From: Lyophyllum atratum
Lineage: Eukaryota; Basidiomycota; Agaricomycetes; Agaricales; Lyophyllaceae
Direction of reading: 5' to 3'
Assembly: GCA_014905825.1 (NCBI GenBank)
Contig: JACGCN010000026.1
Span: forward strand, 732,740 to 796,739
Length of the DNA: 64,000 bases
Both the position numbers and the translations under genes were made by a program. This document shows, one piece after another, positions 1 to 11,353 of this stretch (the stretch's first letter is position 1; every line of letters starts with the position of its first letter). The notes beneath the pieces were generated by a model, which worked only from the letters and a program-made list of their open reading frames with translations, made no database searches and was not told the origin of the DNA.

Positions 1-1017
1 CAAACGTTGGAGGACCGGCTGCGAAAGCTTCAAATCCGCCTACTTTCAAGGACAACTCGTTCCCATCCTCATTCGTGACACGAAAATCATGTAGTTCGGT
101 AGGATCAAGGCTGGTAGAAAAGAAGAGCTGTGTATCCGAATTTCTGAACGAGGATCGTCCCGAAAAGGTCGACGTGACATTGTCGAGAGTAATTGAATAT
201 GTTCCCGCCCTGGGCGACGTCGTGCCAATGAGCAAGAAAGATGCTCCTTGTTGTAAATCAGGAAGAGGGATGAGAATAATATGTCAGAGAACGTACCACT
301 AAAAGTGACTTGTGCAACATCACCTCTGGTGATTGAATGATGAAAAAATGCGTTTGGATCGTTTGGATTGCTTTGAATCGACCAATTGCCAAGGAACGAT
401 ATGTTGCGGTCGTACAGGGACTGCTGCTTGAAAGGGTCGCTGTAAGATCATCAAGTCAATCGTTCAGCGCAGAGTTTCAACGAGGCTTGGACTCACGTTG
501 ATGAACTGTCAAGAGTAGATATTATCACAGCATTGTCGAAGTAGAGTCCGGACGCGCCCGGTTCGTCGTCGATAGGTATCCGTGCACTTAGAGACACGTT
601 ATGCTCTGTGTCAGGAAGCTGCAGGAAGGTAGCAAGTACCCCGGCCTCCATATTGGCACCAGACTGTAGTTGGGGTTTACCATCGAGGGTGATGTCGTAG
701 CCTGCCTTGGCCGTAGTATATCCGAGTAGTCGAATTCCCGTTCCTACTCGCGGGGTTGGTTATTACTGACATCGATTGAAACGATTTATTGCGGACGCAC
801 CTCTCCATCTGATAGACAAGGCAGCCTCGTCAAGGGAGGTGGCGTGTAAACTTGTCCCTATCCCTGTTTCGTCGGGAACTTTTAAGAAGCCCGATTCACT
901 GAAATACGGGTTCCATCCTGCGGTAAGGTTGACGGTAGAGAACGTGTCGCCCAAAGGCGAATACGATATTGAAGGAGAGGTATCATCGACCGAGAGACTG
1001 ATATTCGTGGAATCCAT
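1..1017 (-). CDS. Basidiomycete secreted/membrane protein, 3' end outside window
   Basis: The reading frame starts at an ATG at 1017 (MDSTNISLSVDD) and runs off the left edge. The N-terminus carries VDDTSPSISYSPLGDTF, the usual opening of a large Agaricomycete family of surface or membrane proteins that normally have two sandwich-like repeats and then one transmembrane helix. Spliced pieces include GTGIRLLGYTTAKAGYDITL, SGLYFDNAVIISTLDS and FLLIGTTSPRAGTYSITLD, so both repeats are visible. Introns I can place: one with donor GTGCGT near 791 and acceptor near 744, one near 495, and one near 300-250. No function is known for the family. The C-terminal membrane segment, if present, lies outside the window. 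Several N-x-S/T sites fit an extracellular domain. Confidence 0.6.
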
Positions 1018-1750
1018 CAAATCATGGGCTCGTTCAGGGAAACTAGGAAAAGACACCGAAGTCAGGGACGGCCGCCCAAGAAATTAACACTCGCCCACCT
1101 GTATATTGAAAAGGGTTTGGAAAGAGAGTTATCAGTAAGTGTTGAGCACGTCGAATGGGGAGGTCCTAAGGGCAAACCAAAGGGAGAGAAGAGTTAAGGT
1201 CGTCTACTCGTGCCCCAGGCTAGGTCGTCGCGAATTCCGGGAAGTCAAGCTGGCAGCGCCATGAATGATGATTGATATATTTTCCTCTCCTGAGCAGCCA
1301 AAAGGCGACATCGTATCCCCATGATGGCGAAATGGCAACCAGGCTTGTCAATCTGCGCTGTTACCTTATTTACGGATCAATATTAGGTAATATAATAAGT
1401 CCCTGCTAACTCAATCCATTGTCAAGTGACTCCTCCGACTTTGAAGTCCTTCCCACTGCCAGTACACCTTGGAGAAACGTGTAAGACTGTGTTTCTCATG
1501 TGTACAGCCAAGTGCTTCGGCCTCGTCACCATCTGTGGTCGCTAACTCTGAACTCGCTCCTAACACACACAAGACAACCATCACTTGACAGTCCCTGGAA
1601 CGCAACCCCAAGTTACCCAACAAGATATCATTGGTTCAGTGGCTTAAGATTCACCATCTGATCCACCTTTACCCCCTCTGAAGACACTAAGTTGTACGTT
1701 CCTCATGACGGTCTATGCTTTGCTAGCTAATTGTTCAGGCACATTGGCAG
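1018..1750. other. Intergenic, divergent promoter region
   Basis: This gap separates a minus-strand gene from a plus-strand gene, so it holds both promoters. Only short open frames without coding character are present. I see no repeat or RNA gene. Confidence 0.4.
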
Positions 1751-3924
1751 ATGCTTGATCCCACGACATTAGCTGACCTCCGACCACTGCTTGGTTCACC
1801 CGCGTTTGTGCCCAGCATACTTTCCTATATCCGAAAATCCTCTTCTGGGAACTTGCCCCTGGATTCTTCGCTATTTCAAGCTATACTACTATGCATGGTC
1901 GCAGGCGACAAACATCTCATTCTGCATACCCCGGAAGAAGACGTTAGTTTGGTTGTCAGGCTCGCAGTTTGGGTGAGTATAAATCCAGCATTTCGTCTTC
2001 TCAGTGGTGTTGCCGACATCGCCAGCCATGATGGATTCTCCTCCCACATCTGTTGCGATTTCGCTGTGCTTGAATGGAGTTGTGAACCGATTTGGCCATT
2101 CATTCCGAGACCATCGGCCTTTCTGTGATTGTGGCTGCACGCCAACCTTAGATCAAACCGCAGTTGTGGCGACTTAATGTCTGGTTATCTGACGAATTGC
2201 CGAACTGTCCAGACGCTATCGTCCATATTCGATCTTCCAACGCACAAGGTGAAGATAAGGTCCCGTCCTTCGCTGACAACAAGATCTACGGGTGCTACTC
2301 CTCGGAGGGATCCTAATTTCTTCTTGCGGTCTTTGTTCTTACCATCGACTCGCCGTGATGCGTTCGACCAGTCTAGACCTTCTGTCCAGTCACGGACTCG
2401 CTCTGGGAAGCGACGTTCAAGTTATCTGCGATCACTATCAATCCCGAATGACCTTTCCGTCTTTGGAAATTTACCACCGGCAGTCGGTCTCTCTGGTACA
2501 AGTGTCGACGAGCAGCCTCGGAAACTGGTACGCGACGCCGGCGCGACTTTGCCTATTGTTGCGCCTCAACCGCGGCCTTTTATTCATGCACATACCGAAC
2601 CTCTTCCTATCAGCCGCAGCAGGACGCAACCCGAATTCCCCCATGCACTGGTTCTGTCTGGTCTAGAACATGCAAATCTCGCAGAACAGACTTCCCTCAC
2701 CGATGTTTTGGCCCATCGACAAGTCGTCATCGGAAGCACCTGTGAGGTCAGTTCGAAGACTTTCTGTTAGAGATGTGTGCTTACGGGAATCATCCTTCTA
2801 GGGATCCTATACTGGACTGTCCGACGACTTGAATTACGAAGGGACGTGGAACGTGCCCGAAGGTTTCATATCAATATATGTATGTCCTTGGGACTCAAGA
2901 GAGCGGCCGAAGATTCACAAGAGTTTGGTATGTTCCTACACATTTATTTTAGGTCAGCTAATAACATCCTCACTGCCAGTTAGACCAATTTGCCATGAGT
3001 TCGACCATTTTCGTTCATCAACACACTCGGCAGGCCTTGAGAACTCTCCCTTTCACGTCCAACTCAATCTCCCATCTCCGTCTTCATTCTTACTCGCATT
3101 CCAATCCACCGACCCCTTCTCCATTTCAGTCCCCGTCACTGCCATCACCACGAACGCCCCCTATGTCGAGTCATACTCTTCCAGGAAACGTACAACCTCA
3201 TCATCACCCACAGCGCAATTCTCATGCTCAACCGCCACCACCGCCTATCGTTCCAAAGCAGCTTCTGCCTCGTGAATTCTTGCTATTTCTCCGGTCAGCC
3301 GCTCAGGGTGCTCATGTCTCGTCAATTTTGTCCCTTTACCTTTCCGACCTCTTCTCTGCCGTGCGCCATCATCCTAAGCTTGACGGGAGCTTACTCACAG
3401 CGAGATCGATGAATGATGCCAGCGCTCTTGCCCGTGCCGGCAGAGTTCTCGGGGTCGACCCCACAGGGGGAGAGTTGCTGCGTGATTATCACGGGATAGA
3501 GACTTTCGAGGATGAGGAAAAGAGTGATGCCGTCGGCGAACATAGGAGTTTCCTTGGATACGACGACATCGCGAGCGGCAGCGAGAGCGTTACCATCAAC
3601 GTACCACGGGGGAAAACGCTTTCGCAAGGCTCGCTGGCTACCTCTATTAAAGACCCTGATCATGCATCTGCGGGAGCAGTGGATGAGCTAGTCCAGACGC
3701 TCTATGTGTCTGAGGCTGACCTTGCCCGCATAGTCCCTCGGGTTGTCACACATAGACTTCGTGTCCGGGATGGGCCCGAAGATGAACTTTTGGCAAGTGC
3801 GATGTTTGGGGCAACCTTTGAGTCGCCTTTGAAGCGCCCCACTGGACCTAGTAACACTGATTATGACTGGGAAACCCGGAGTACGATAAAGGATATTCTG
3901 GTTGAAATTCTGGCTGAGGTGTAG
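1751..3924 (+). CDS. MoxR/Mg-chelatase-like AAA-family protein with degenerate ATPase motifs
   Basis: Multi-exon gene. Exon 1 begins MLDPTTLADLRPLLGSPAF and contains HLILHTPEEDVSL where MoxR proteins have the Walker A loop. A later exon has HALVLSGLEHANLAEQTSL followed by DVLAHRQVVIG, which lines up with the Walker B and sensor region of MoxR (usual form LLDEINRA, then a run ending in ERQV). Next come EGFISIYVCPWDSRERPKIH and, after an intron at about 2926-2982, KSL-LDQFAMS. The last exon (to 3924) has a proline-rich insert, then an AAA lid: SLYLSDLFSAVRHHPKLDGS, LLTARSMNDASALARAGRVL and VSEADLARIVPRVVTHRLRV. I see no GKS/T and no DE pair, so ATP hydrolysis is doubtful. Borders of the middle exons (about 2000-2290) are uncertain. 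Fungal homologues are usually named magnesium chelatase, although fungi make no chlorophyll. Confidence 0.6.
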
Positions 3925-4173
3925 GGTAGCTCTATCATAAGGATATGCTCTATGAATGCTATGACTCTTGACCGGGTGATTGCTGTGGGCAGACCGCAAC
4001 GATGATCGCACTGATAAGATCAATATTTGCTTCTAAAGCCCCTGGGAATTTCCATTTCGGATGGCTGCCATCACCGCCGGCGCTTGCGGCATCATCGTTC
4101 AGTTGCAACTTTTCCGAGTCACAGCCATCACCAGGAGCTAAATAACAGCTCATTTTATTCTATACTGAGAGTC

Positions 4174-7100
4174 ATGTCGACGCGCCGAGAATCATCAAGT
4201 GCTGAACCGAGCATGGCTCAAGGTCAGCCTTCAGTACCAGCGAAGAAGCGTAGAACACCAGGAGCTTGCGATAATTGCAAGAGAAAGAAGAGTATGTAAA
4301 CGAGCCTCGGCCCCATGCTGCGGTTGTTCATCTTCCAGCTTTTGTTATTTCTGTAATGACTGACTTCTCTAAATACTTCAGTTCGATGTGAGTAGTATCA
4401 GGACTGCTCAACTACGTGAACGTGACTCACACGAACTTTCCAATAGGTGACAGCGCTGAAATGCTTGGGAACCGGTGCAGTAGCTGTATTCAGTTCTCCT
4501 TAGAATGTACGCATAAAGAAGTCTCCAAAGTAAGCATAGTCCAGCTATCAGGCTCCTCTCGATGGTACTGAACTGAAAGCCAGACGCTAGGCTCTGCTAA
4601 AGGGTATGCTAGGTTCCCCCTATTCGTTACAAGGTCTCTAAATTTCCACTTCTCCTCAGATATGTAGAAAGTCTGGAGATCCGACTTGAGAAGATGGAGA
4701 AGCTTCTGGGCAAAGTACGAAATTGCCTGCCCATTAGTGACAGCGACTTGATTTCGTTGCTTAAAGCTACTACCTCAAGCCGATCTAAACCAAGAGTTGG
4801 AAAATATCGAAGATGCGGATACATCCCCGGAATTTCCTTTGTTACCTCGAAACGACAATGACATCCTCGAAGAAGAGCTCGTCGGGAGGCTGAAACGCCT
4901 ACACGTAGATCCTCCTCAAGGCCGCTTTTTTGGCAAATCAAGGTATCCTATCAAGTCCTTTTGTTACCTTCTCAAGTCTTACATAATTCAGTGGATACCA
5001 ACTGGTTCAAACCGCCCTAGACATCAGAAGAGAATTCGTTGGCAAGGACCAGAACATGCGCTCACTTGCTAGCCAACGCGCTGAGTTCTGGTTCTCTCCT
5101 CCCGTGAGTCTACATTCTGGCCAAAGTAATTCACTACCTCATTTTTTCTTTTCTGCAAGTGGCACCCGTCGCGGTTCGGGAAACCAAAGCCTCCAAACTA
5201 TGCATTCCCTGATGATACACTCTTATCGCTGCTTGTAGACGCGTATTTTACCCACATCAACTCGTTCTTTCCTCTTCTCCACCGGCCATCCTTTGAGCAG
5301 TCTATTGCTGATGATTTACACCATCACGATGAATCATTTGGAGGAACCGTGCTACTCGTATGTGCCCTTGGGTCAAGATACTCGGATGATCCGCGTGTCC
5401 TATATCCTGGCACAACTTCTCTCCATTCTGCTGGCTGGAAGTGGTTTGAACAAGTGCCCGTAGTTCGAAAATCTTTTGTCGATGCGCCCTCCTTAGGTGA
5501 ACTACAGCATCACGCGGTACGATCAGTCTGGCATGCACTTCCGCGTATATTGATGAAACGGTTGCCAGCTCTCGGTATTGTTTTCACAACCAACTGAAAC
5601 CCCTCAGGGGTGCTGGACCCAACTTGGAATGGCCCTGCGTATGGCGCAGGAGGTTGGTGCCCATAGGCGTAGGACACTCAAAGCTCCCACTGCAGAGGAC
5701 GAACAATGGAAACGGGTTTTTTGGTGGATCCCATTTTGTGATCGTTGTATGGGTTTCATCTAACGTCTAGTAACAGGGTCCTTATGTCTTTGGATCGCCT
5801 TATCAGCTCGTTTTCAGGGCGTCAATGTGTCCTTCAGGAGGAAGAGTAAGGTTCAGCGTTGATAATTTTCTACTGCTTACGGGATGACTTCTCAAGTTAC
5901 GATGTGGATCGGCCCATAGAATGTGACGATGATTACTGGAACCACCCAGACCCTTCACTCGTCTTTCGACAGCCAGCAGATAAACCATCTATCATTGCGT
6001 TTTTCAACTGTTATCTGAAATTGACCGACATTCTTGCACGTGCCATGCGACTTATAGTGAGTTCTACTTGCTATCTCCAATAGTACAATCGTTACTCACA
6101 CGACCATGACAGTATTCGGTCAAACAGCTTGCTGTCCCATCAGGACAACCAGCTCCTTATTTTGATCAGAAGATCATCATGGACCTCGACTCCGCCATGA
6201 ACAGCTGGATGGATTCCGTCCCCGATCATCGTCAGTTCGTTCTTATTTTCAACCTCCATGACCTATAATCGCCCTTCTAGTGCGATGGAACCCAAGTGCA
6301 AAAAATAAACTCTTCCTGAAACAATCCGCAACACTTTATGCTACTTATTACCACCTGCAGATATTCATTCATCGACCTTTCATTCCGTCCTTCAGAAATC
6401 GGTCTCCGACGACCTTTCCATCGTTGGCCATCTGCACGAACGCTGCGAGATCGTGCTGCCACGTCATTGAAAGCCAAGGCGGGTCTGAGCTACTTCTTCC
6501 GACATTACAGGTAGACAGCCCGAAGCAGTCGGGTCTTAACTATAGTCTCATTCGATTTTCAGGCCACTGTATTTACAGCTGCGGTTGTTCTCCTCCTCAA
6601 TATCTGGAGCGGCAAAAGATCTGGGTTTGCACCTTATCCTCAACGAGAAATCGACGATGTGCAGAGATGCTTAAATTTGCTAAAGGCATGCGAACGAAGG
6701 TGAGTCGGTTTATATGTGATGCAGCCCAAATATTATTTTAACCTATCTAGATGGTGCTCCTCTGGACGATATCGGTAAGTAGATACACCCCATTACGATG
6801 TAAGTTTCTAAGATTTTCTCCTTAGGGACATTCTAAAGGATTTAGCCTCGGCTGGTGACTTGTCCTTCGCTGCTAGTTCCATTGACTTGGCGACGGGCAC
6901 GAAACGACCCAGGGATCTTGACAATGATTCTCCCCAGGATGTGCGGACGGACTCGTGGTCTGCAGAGCTCCCGAAAGAACACCGCAAAGTGGCAGGATCG
7001 CGACGTATTTCGCATGATTTGTCATTTGATCATAGACCGCCAGTGACATCGTCGCAAACCTTGAACTTTGAGCTACCCATGTACGCAACCGATCTTGGGC

Positions 7101-7563
7101 GACTCCCTGTCTTTGGCCAGTTCAATTTTTCCGAGTCATTTAAGAGACCTAGGCCTGATCCCTTCCCTACCACTTACCCTGAAGATGACAGACTTCGCGC
7201 TGCATTTCCGTACGAGACCAGGTCCACGGCTGACGCCTACTCTCCGCAAGGAAACGGCAGTTACACCATATCTGAGTGGGACCTGTATAACGCTCCTAAT
7301 GACCTTAGCTCCAACCACGAAATGACAGGGGCCTTTAATTCAGGACAGCCGAGCGCATCCGGAGTTGACGGGATGCCTTTGATGGATAGTGATACTTTAA
7401 CAATGTGGTCAACAGCTCCTACAGGATTTGGGTAAGTCTTTCTGATCATGAGAGGATGCTACTTACACGGTATTTATGGAATTCAAGGCTAAATGAATGG
7501 GGAACTTATATCACGAGCGTCGATCAAATGACACATGCTCCAGATACCACTGGGAATGTTTGA
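4174..7563 (+). CDS. Zn2Cys6 fungal-specific transcription factor
   Basis: Nuclear DNA-binding regulator. Residues 32-62 form a C-X2-C-X6-C-X9-C-X2-C-X6-C binuclear zinc cluster (CDNCKRKKIRCDSAEM, then CSSCIQFSLEC). A short coiled segment follows (YVESLEIRLEKMEKLLGK), then a Fungal_trans domain: SLLVDAYFTHINSFFPLLHR, FEQSIADDLHHHDESFGG, QGCWTQLGMALRMAQEVGAH and DVDRPIECDDDYW. The zinc cluster is assembled across two introns with a 6-nt exon between them. At least ten introns of 50-90 nt are visible. The last intron joins TTTGG to GCTAAATGAATGG, and the stop is at 7561-7563. The serine- and aspartate-rich tail (about 6850-7430) is a plausible activation region. Its targets cannot be deduced, and no neighbouring gene suggests a pathway. 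Confidence 0.88.
4382..4387 (+). other. 6-nt micro-exon inside the zinc-cluster codons
   Basis: Exon 1 ends at 4291 (AAGAAGA before gtatgt). The next acceptor is ttcag at 4377-4381, then TTCGAT, then donor gtgagt from 4388, then acceptor ccaatag ending at 4446. Joining A+TTCGAT+GTGAC gives I-R-C-D and restores the third cysteine of the cluster. Skipping these six bases would delete two residues and lose that cysteine spacing. Confidence 0.8.
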
Positions 7564-7752
7564 TCACAGTCAATAGTAACTCTGACTCTACCATTCCAAA
7601 ATTCAACTATCACTATCGCAATCTTTCGGACTTCCAGTCTTAATTGTCATTGCAAGTACCCCTCGGTTATGCGATGCGCATATCGTCGATAGAAAATGTA
7701 CTAGAGCAACAAGAAGTATTACATGCGCAGCATTATATCATCCTGTCCCTCC

Positions 7753-8043
7753 CTATGCCTTCAACTTTTTGCATGTGCAGTTCTTACAGCCGACTGGTGC
7801 ATTTTCCTTGCGCATATTCACTTGAACACAAGGTCCAGTGTCAGTGTTGAGCCTGCAACTGCCTCCACCAGACCTACAGCCCTGGGCATCACAACGACCT
7901 TTTCTAATATCGACGAATATGCAAGGGTTTAGTACGTCCGACCTCGCAGCGAGTTCACGGGATGTGAGACTTGGGCCAGTGGGTGCAGAAGCTACCATGC
8001 CAAGGGCAAATATCAGGGTTGATATGGTCGCAGAAAGCTTCAT
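7753..8043 (-). CDS. Small secreted cysteine-rich protein
   Basis: Single-exon frame of 96 residues. It has a clear signal peptide (MKLSATISTLIFALGMVASA, cleavage probably after VASA) and a short pro-like stretch ending in AARSD. The mature part has eight cysteines (NPC, GRC, QGC, GSC, GPC, VGC, KNCTC), enough for four disulphides, and ends KKLKA. I recognise no named family. Size, secretion and cysteine content put it among candidate effector or small secreted proteins. It sits between the transcription-factor 3' end and the left small-gene repeat, which begins about 75 bp upstream of its start codon. It could also be an antimicrobial peptide or a wall-associated protein. Confidence 0.7.
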   Translation of the reverse strand: MKLSATISTLIFALGMVASAPTGPSLTSRELAARSDVLNPCIFVDIRKGRCDAQGCRSGGGSCRLNTDTGPCVQVNMRKENAPVGCKNCTCKKLKA

Positions 8044-8372
8044 TGTGATCTAGATGGGCAATGAGGCTGCCAGTTACCACACATATAGAGGAGCAGTGAA
8101 CTTGTAGAGACCGGCGTGTAGGTCCATGATATATTAATTTCTGCACTTTCTAGAATCTAGACTGGATTTAAACCCTAGAAGTCATCAACAAGTCGGAAAT
8201 GCGAAAATACCAAACTTATCCTTGACTTACCCCTGAAGCAACCTCGACATCGCAACGAGAGGTGTGCCCGTGCCCAATGTGTACACGCGGAGCCTGACCG
8301 TTGATCCCTGTAGCTCTTTACTTCTTCTAAGCCTTACTAGCCTCCCCCCCATTCAAACGAAACCTCGTCTCC

Positions 8373-8691
8373 ATGGATGACCAAGTGAGCAATCGATTCC
8401 CGTTCTCAACTTGCCCAGAACTCAACATTGCCCATATATTCGCAGCAAGAAACTGATGATTCTTATAGATACGACCCAGTTAGTCTTGTCATCGTCAACC
8501 ATGGGCGGACACGCGCCAGGGAGTCAAATGATGGTCCAATGGAAGCGCATTTACTTTTAGAGGGCTTCATATCCGCGTTGAAGTCCATCGAAGCCAAGGG
8601 TTATATAGTCCAGGGTGCGATATATTCGTATGAAGGGGCGAGTATCTTCATTGATACAGATGATGAGGATTGGTGTGAGGGATTGGTGTGA
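8373..8691 (+). CDS. Small protein of repeat family, copy A (85 aa)
   Basis: Exons 8373-8384 (MDDQ) and 8446-8691, with a 61-nt GT-AG intron falling exactly between codons. The protein continues QETDDSYRYDPVSLVIVN, then HLLLEGFISALKSIEAKGY, IVQGAIYSYEGASIFIDTDD and EDWCEGLV. The predicted layout is a strand, a long helix (LLLEGFISALKSIEAKG) and two strands. No signal peptide or membrane segment is seen. The same layout recurs in five other copies in the window. The start is supported because the intron position and the MxDQ first exon are conserved in every copy. The function is unknown. The C-terminus is shorter than in copy B because the stop lies in a 13-bp tandem repeat. Confidence 0.7.
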
Positions 8692-8704
8692 GGGATTGGT
8701 GTGA
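8667..8704 (+). repeat. 13-bp tandem repeat at the 3' end of copy A
   Basis: GGATTGGTGTGAG occurs three times in a row (the last copy ends GAT). A period of 13 is not a multiple of three, so each copy is read in a different frame and the reading frame stops at the TGA in the second copy. Copy D on the other arm has the same expansion. Confidence 0.8.
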
Positions 8705-9257
8705 TCATATCGACTCCAACAATGCCGTGAGGGACGAGTAGAATGAGAGAGATTTTTGTCGTATCGTATCTTCAAATTTTCGGAGAACCGGCGGCGATAT
8801 CTGCGTCTTGTCGCTTGGCAAAATTTGGGCAAAACCACATTTCCTTACATAGTGAGTGAAATTCCCGCTATCTACAGGTAGTGGGTGCTCAGTCACATCG
8901 GTGTTCGGGTAGAACTTCTAGAAGCAAGATGGAATTCACCCGGTCAAGAGAATCAAGCAAAGCTGCAATGTGTGTCCAATCATCGATGTGTAGGTCCATG
9001 ATCTGTTACTTTCTGTTTCGCTTTCTAGAATCTAGACTGCATGTAAACCCTATTTAAAGTCATTAACTAGTCGGAGATGCGCGAAGATACAAATCATACT
9101 TGACTGACACCTGTTCAGAAGTAACCTCAACATCGCAAACTGAGGTGTGCCCATATACCCAATGAGCACACGTAGAACCTAACCGCTGATCCCTCTAGGT
9201 CTCTACATCTTCCAAGCCTTACTAGCCTACTCCCCATCCAAGTTAAACCTTGGCTCC

Positions 9258-9603
9258 ATGGCTGATCAAGTGAGCAATCGATTCCCGTTCTCAACTTGCC
9301 GAGAACTCAACTATACCGAGATTTTCTCAGCAACTTGCCATTGAATCTGACAGAAACGACCCACCTAGTGTTTTCATCTTCAACAATGGGCAGACACGCG
9401 ATAGGCAGTGGACCGATGGTCCAAGGGAAGCACGTTTACTTCTGCACGCCTTCACCTCCGCGTTGAAGTCCATCAAAGCCAAGGGATATGGAGTTCAGGG
9501 TGCGATGTATAAACCTGACGGGGCGAGTATCTTCATTTATACAGACGATGAGGATTGGTGTGAACATATCGACCCCGACATTAATGCCGATTGGTACGAG
9601 TAG
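9258..9603 (+). CDS. Small protein of repeat family, copy B (94 aa)
   Basis: Exons 9258-9269 (MADQ) and 9331-9603, again with a phase-0 intron after codon four. The product has SVFIFNNGQTRDRQWTDG, EARLLLHAFTSALKSIKAKG, YGVQGAMYKPDGASIFIY and TDDEDWCEHIDPDINADWYE. This longer C-terminus (NADWYE) is probably the ancestral form, because copies B and C share it and copy F keeps a similar ending (NAERYE). Aspartate is abundant near the end. I recognise no known domain. Confidence 0.7.
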
Positions 9604-9770
9604 AATGAGAGAGGTTTTCTCGTATCGTACCTTTCGAAATTGAAGGAGTAGTCGGGATATCTGCGTCTTGTCGTTGAGCAAAACCGCTTGATTCTACATT
9701 TCCTTACCCTTTGCGTGAAAGGCATTTCGTTCCTTTGCGAGGATGTGGTGGAGCGCATTCCATCCGTTCC

Positions 9771-10278
9771 CGTTTAACGAGTACTAGGATACTCACATAC
9801 AGTCGGATGGGACGATCTGGAAGGATGATGGGCTTGATCATAAACCGGGAAGCATTTTGAATGAGATATCTTGGATTGGAGCAGAAGGTGTGTATGTAGA
9901 GTGGCGAAGGCCAAGACTCGGAGGGCTTAGGCATCGCGAGATTCGCGGATTAATCATAGGAACGTTGAAGATCATGAGCCGCCTTGCCAGTGTCACATAA
10001 ATTTCCAGCAAGTACGTACTACAGGTCTACGGGTTTCTTGGGGACTCCTATGTGGTCCTCAAGTAAGCTTTGTCTTATTCAAGAATTCATCAGGGGCGTT
10101 TGCAGCAGCAGGATACTTGTTGGCTTCAAAGGAGGTACTGGCCTTTGAGGTCGTTGGACGCGTTCAAGTTGTTGCTTCAAGAAGTTTGGACCAAGGGCTT
10201 TCGGAGATAGCCGAAATAAGCTTCTACCCGAACCCTCTCGAGTCTCTTGAGTACACTTCACTTCATAGTCCAGTCCCA
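9771..10278. other. Intergenic, no gene recognised
   Basis: Unique sequence between the left repeat arm and the zinc-knuckle gene. It contains only short frames with no family resemblance. The right-hand end is presumably the promoter and 5' leader of the zinc-knuckle gene. Confidence 0.3.
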
Positions 10279-11353
10279 ATGACCCGAATCACTAACTTCG
10301 GGAGAAAAAGAACATACCTGGAAGCTGGTTTCTCCAACGATCCTCAAGGCGACCCGAGCAAATCAAATGCAGCGATAGAAAGAAGTGCCCAAGTTGAGGG
10401 AGGTGGGGAAATCAACGCTCCGCCGAAGAAAAAGCGGAAACGTACAAAGGTGTCGATGAGGGACGGGAATACCGGAGTCAAGGCTGCAGAGGCTGCAGCA
10501 GAACTGGAGAGGAGGAAAGCTGAGGCGGAGTCCAGGAAGACGGGCGAGGATGGTCAAGCTCCGTTGAGCAAGTCCGCGAAAAAGAAGAAGAGAGATAAAG
10601 ACAGGAAAGAGAAAGGTGCATACCTGCTTATTCGAGGGACCGTAGCGCCGAGCTGACGGGGATTGTTCTCCAGTCCTTTCTACCTCCGAAGACAGGCGGC
10701 AAAGACGTATAGATGAAAAACAGGCCGATACGACATGTTTTGCATGTCGCGAGAAAGGTCACGCTGCGAGAGATTGCCCAACTGCGAAAGATCTACCCAC
10801 AGAGAACGGGAAAAAGGCTAGCGCTGTAGGAATATGCTACAGGTGCGCTTCTTTTTTAGTATGAGTTTGCTTATTGGCTAATTCCCGGATTGCTCATAGA
10901 TGCGGCTCGACGAAACATACTCTTTCTCGATGCGAAAAACCTGCCAATCTAGCCGACCCTCTCCCTTTCGCGTCGTGTTTTGTCTGTAAAGGAAAGGGGC
11001 ACCTCGCATCCTCGTGCCCTCAAAATAAAGCGAAAGGTGTATATCCAGATGGAGGATGCTGTAAAATTTGTGGGGATACATCTCACCTTGCGAGAGATTG
11101 TGGGAAAGGACGACCAGGTGAGTACTCCTTAATGTGTTACTTCTTGCCGTAGCTTATGCTGTTTGCAGAAGTTGTTGATACCTCTGCTATCCTCGGCACT
11201 GGAATATCTGCAGGCGCGGATGAAGACGACTTCCATTCATTTAAACGCCACACCGATGAAGTGAACCGAGACGACAAAGACAGGGAGAAGGCGAAACGCC
11301 GGGCGACTCTCAATGCGGACTCAGGCATCCTCAGAAAAGTTGTCAATTTCTAA
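10279..11353 (+). CDS. Zinc-knuckle (CCHC) protein, ZCCHC9-like
   Basis: Exons 10279-10615, 10674-10842, 10900-11117 and 11169-11353. The first half is lysine-rich and charged (PPKKKRKRTKVSMRD, KSAKKKKRDKDRKEK), with likely nuclear localisation signals. Four CX2CX4HX4C knuckles follow: CFACREKGHAARDC, CYRCGSTKHTLSRC, CFVCKGKGHLASSC and CKICGDTSHLARDC. The linker GVYPDGGCCKICG and the overall order match the ZCCHC9 family, nucleolar proteins tied to rRNA and exosome-related RNA processing. The tail is acidic, then basic (ADEDDFHSFKRHTDEVNRDD), ending KVVNF. Family assignment is firm. The role is inferred from the human homologue. Confidence 0.85.

Larger units (their letters stand above)
8118..9770 (+). 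repeat. Left arm of inverted repeat: two tandem small-gene units (A, B)
   Basis: Two diverged tandem units start at the shared string GTGTAGGTCCATGAT (8118 and about 8990). The pair is nearly base-for-base the reverse complement of 60600-62280, with the same order of units, the same non-coding spacers, and only scattered substitutions and short indels. Homology stops near GGTGGAGCGCATT at about 9760. Each unit holds a small two-exon gene and 300-400 bp of downstream spacer. Confidence 0.85.

Noticed and set aside
8118..9770. CRISPR or virus-like interpretation of the tandem units
   Set aside because: Units are 0.7-0.9 kb with spliced genes; there are no short regular repeats with spacers and no integrase, capsid or polymerase sequence.
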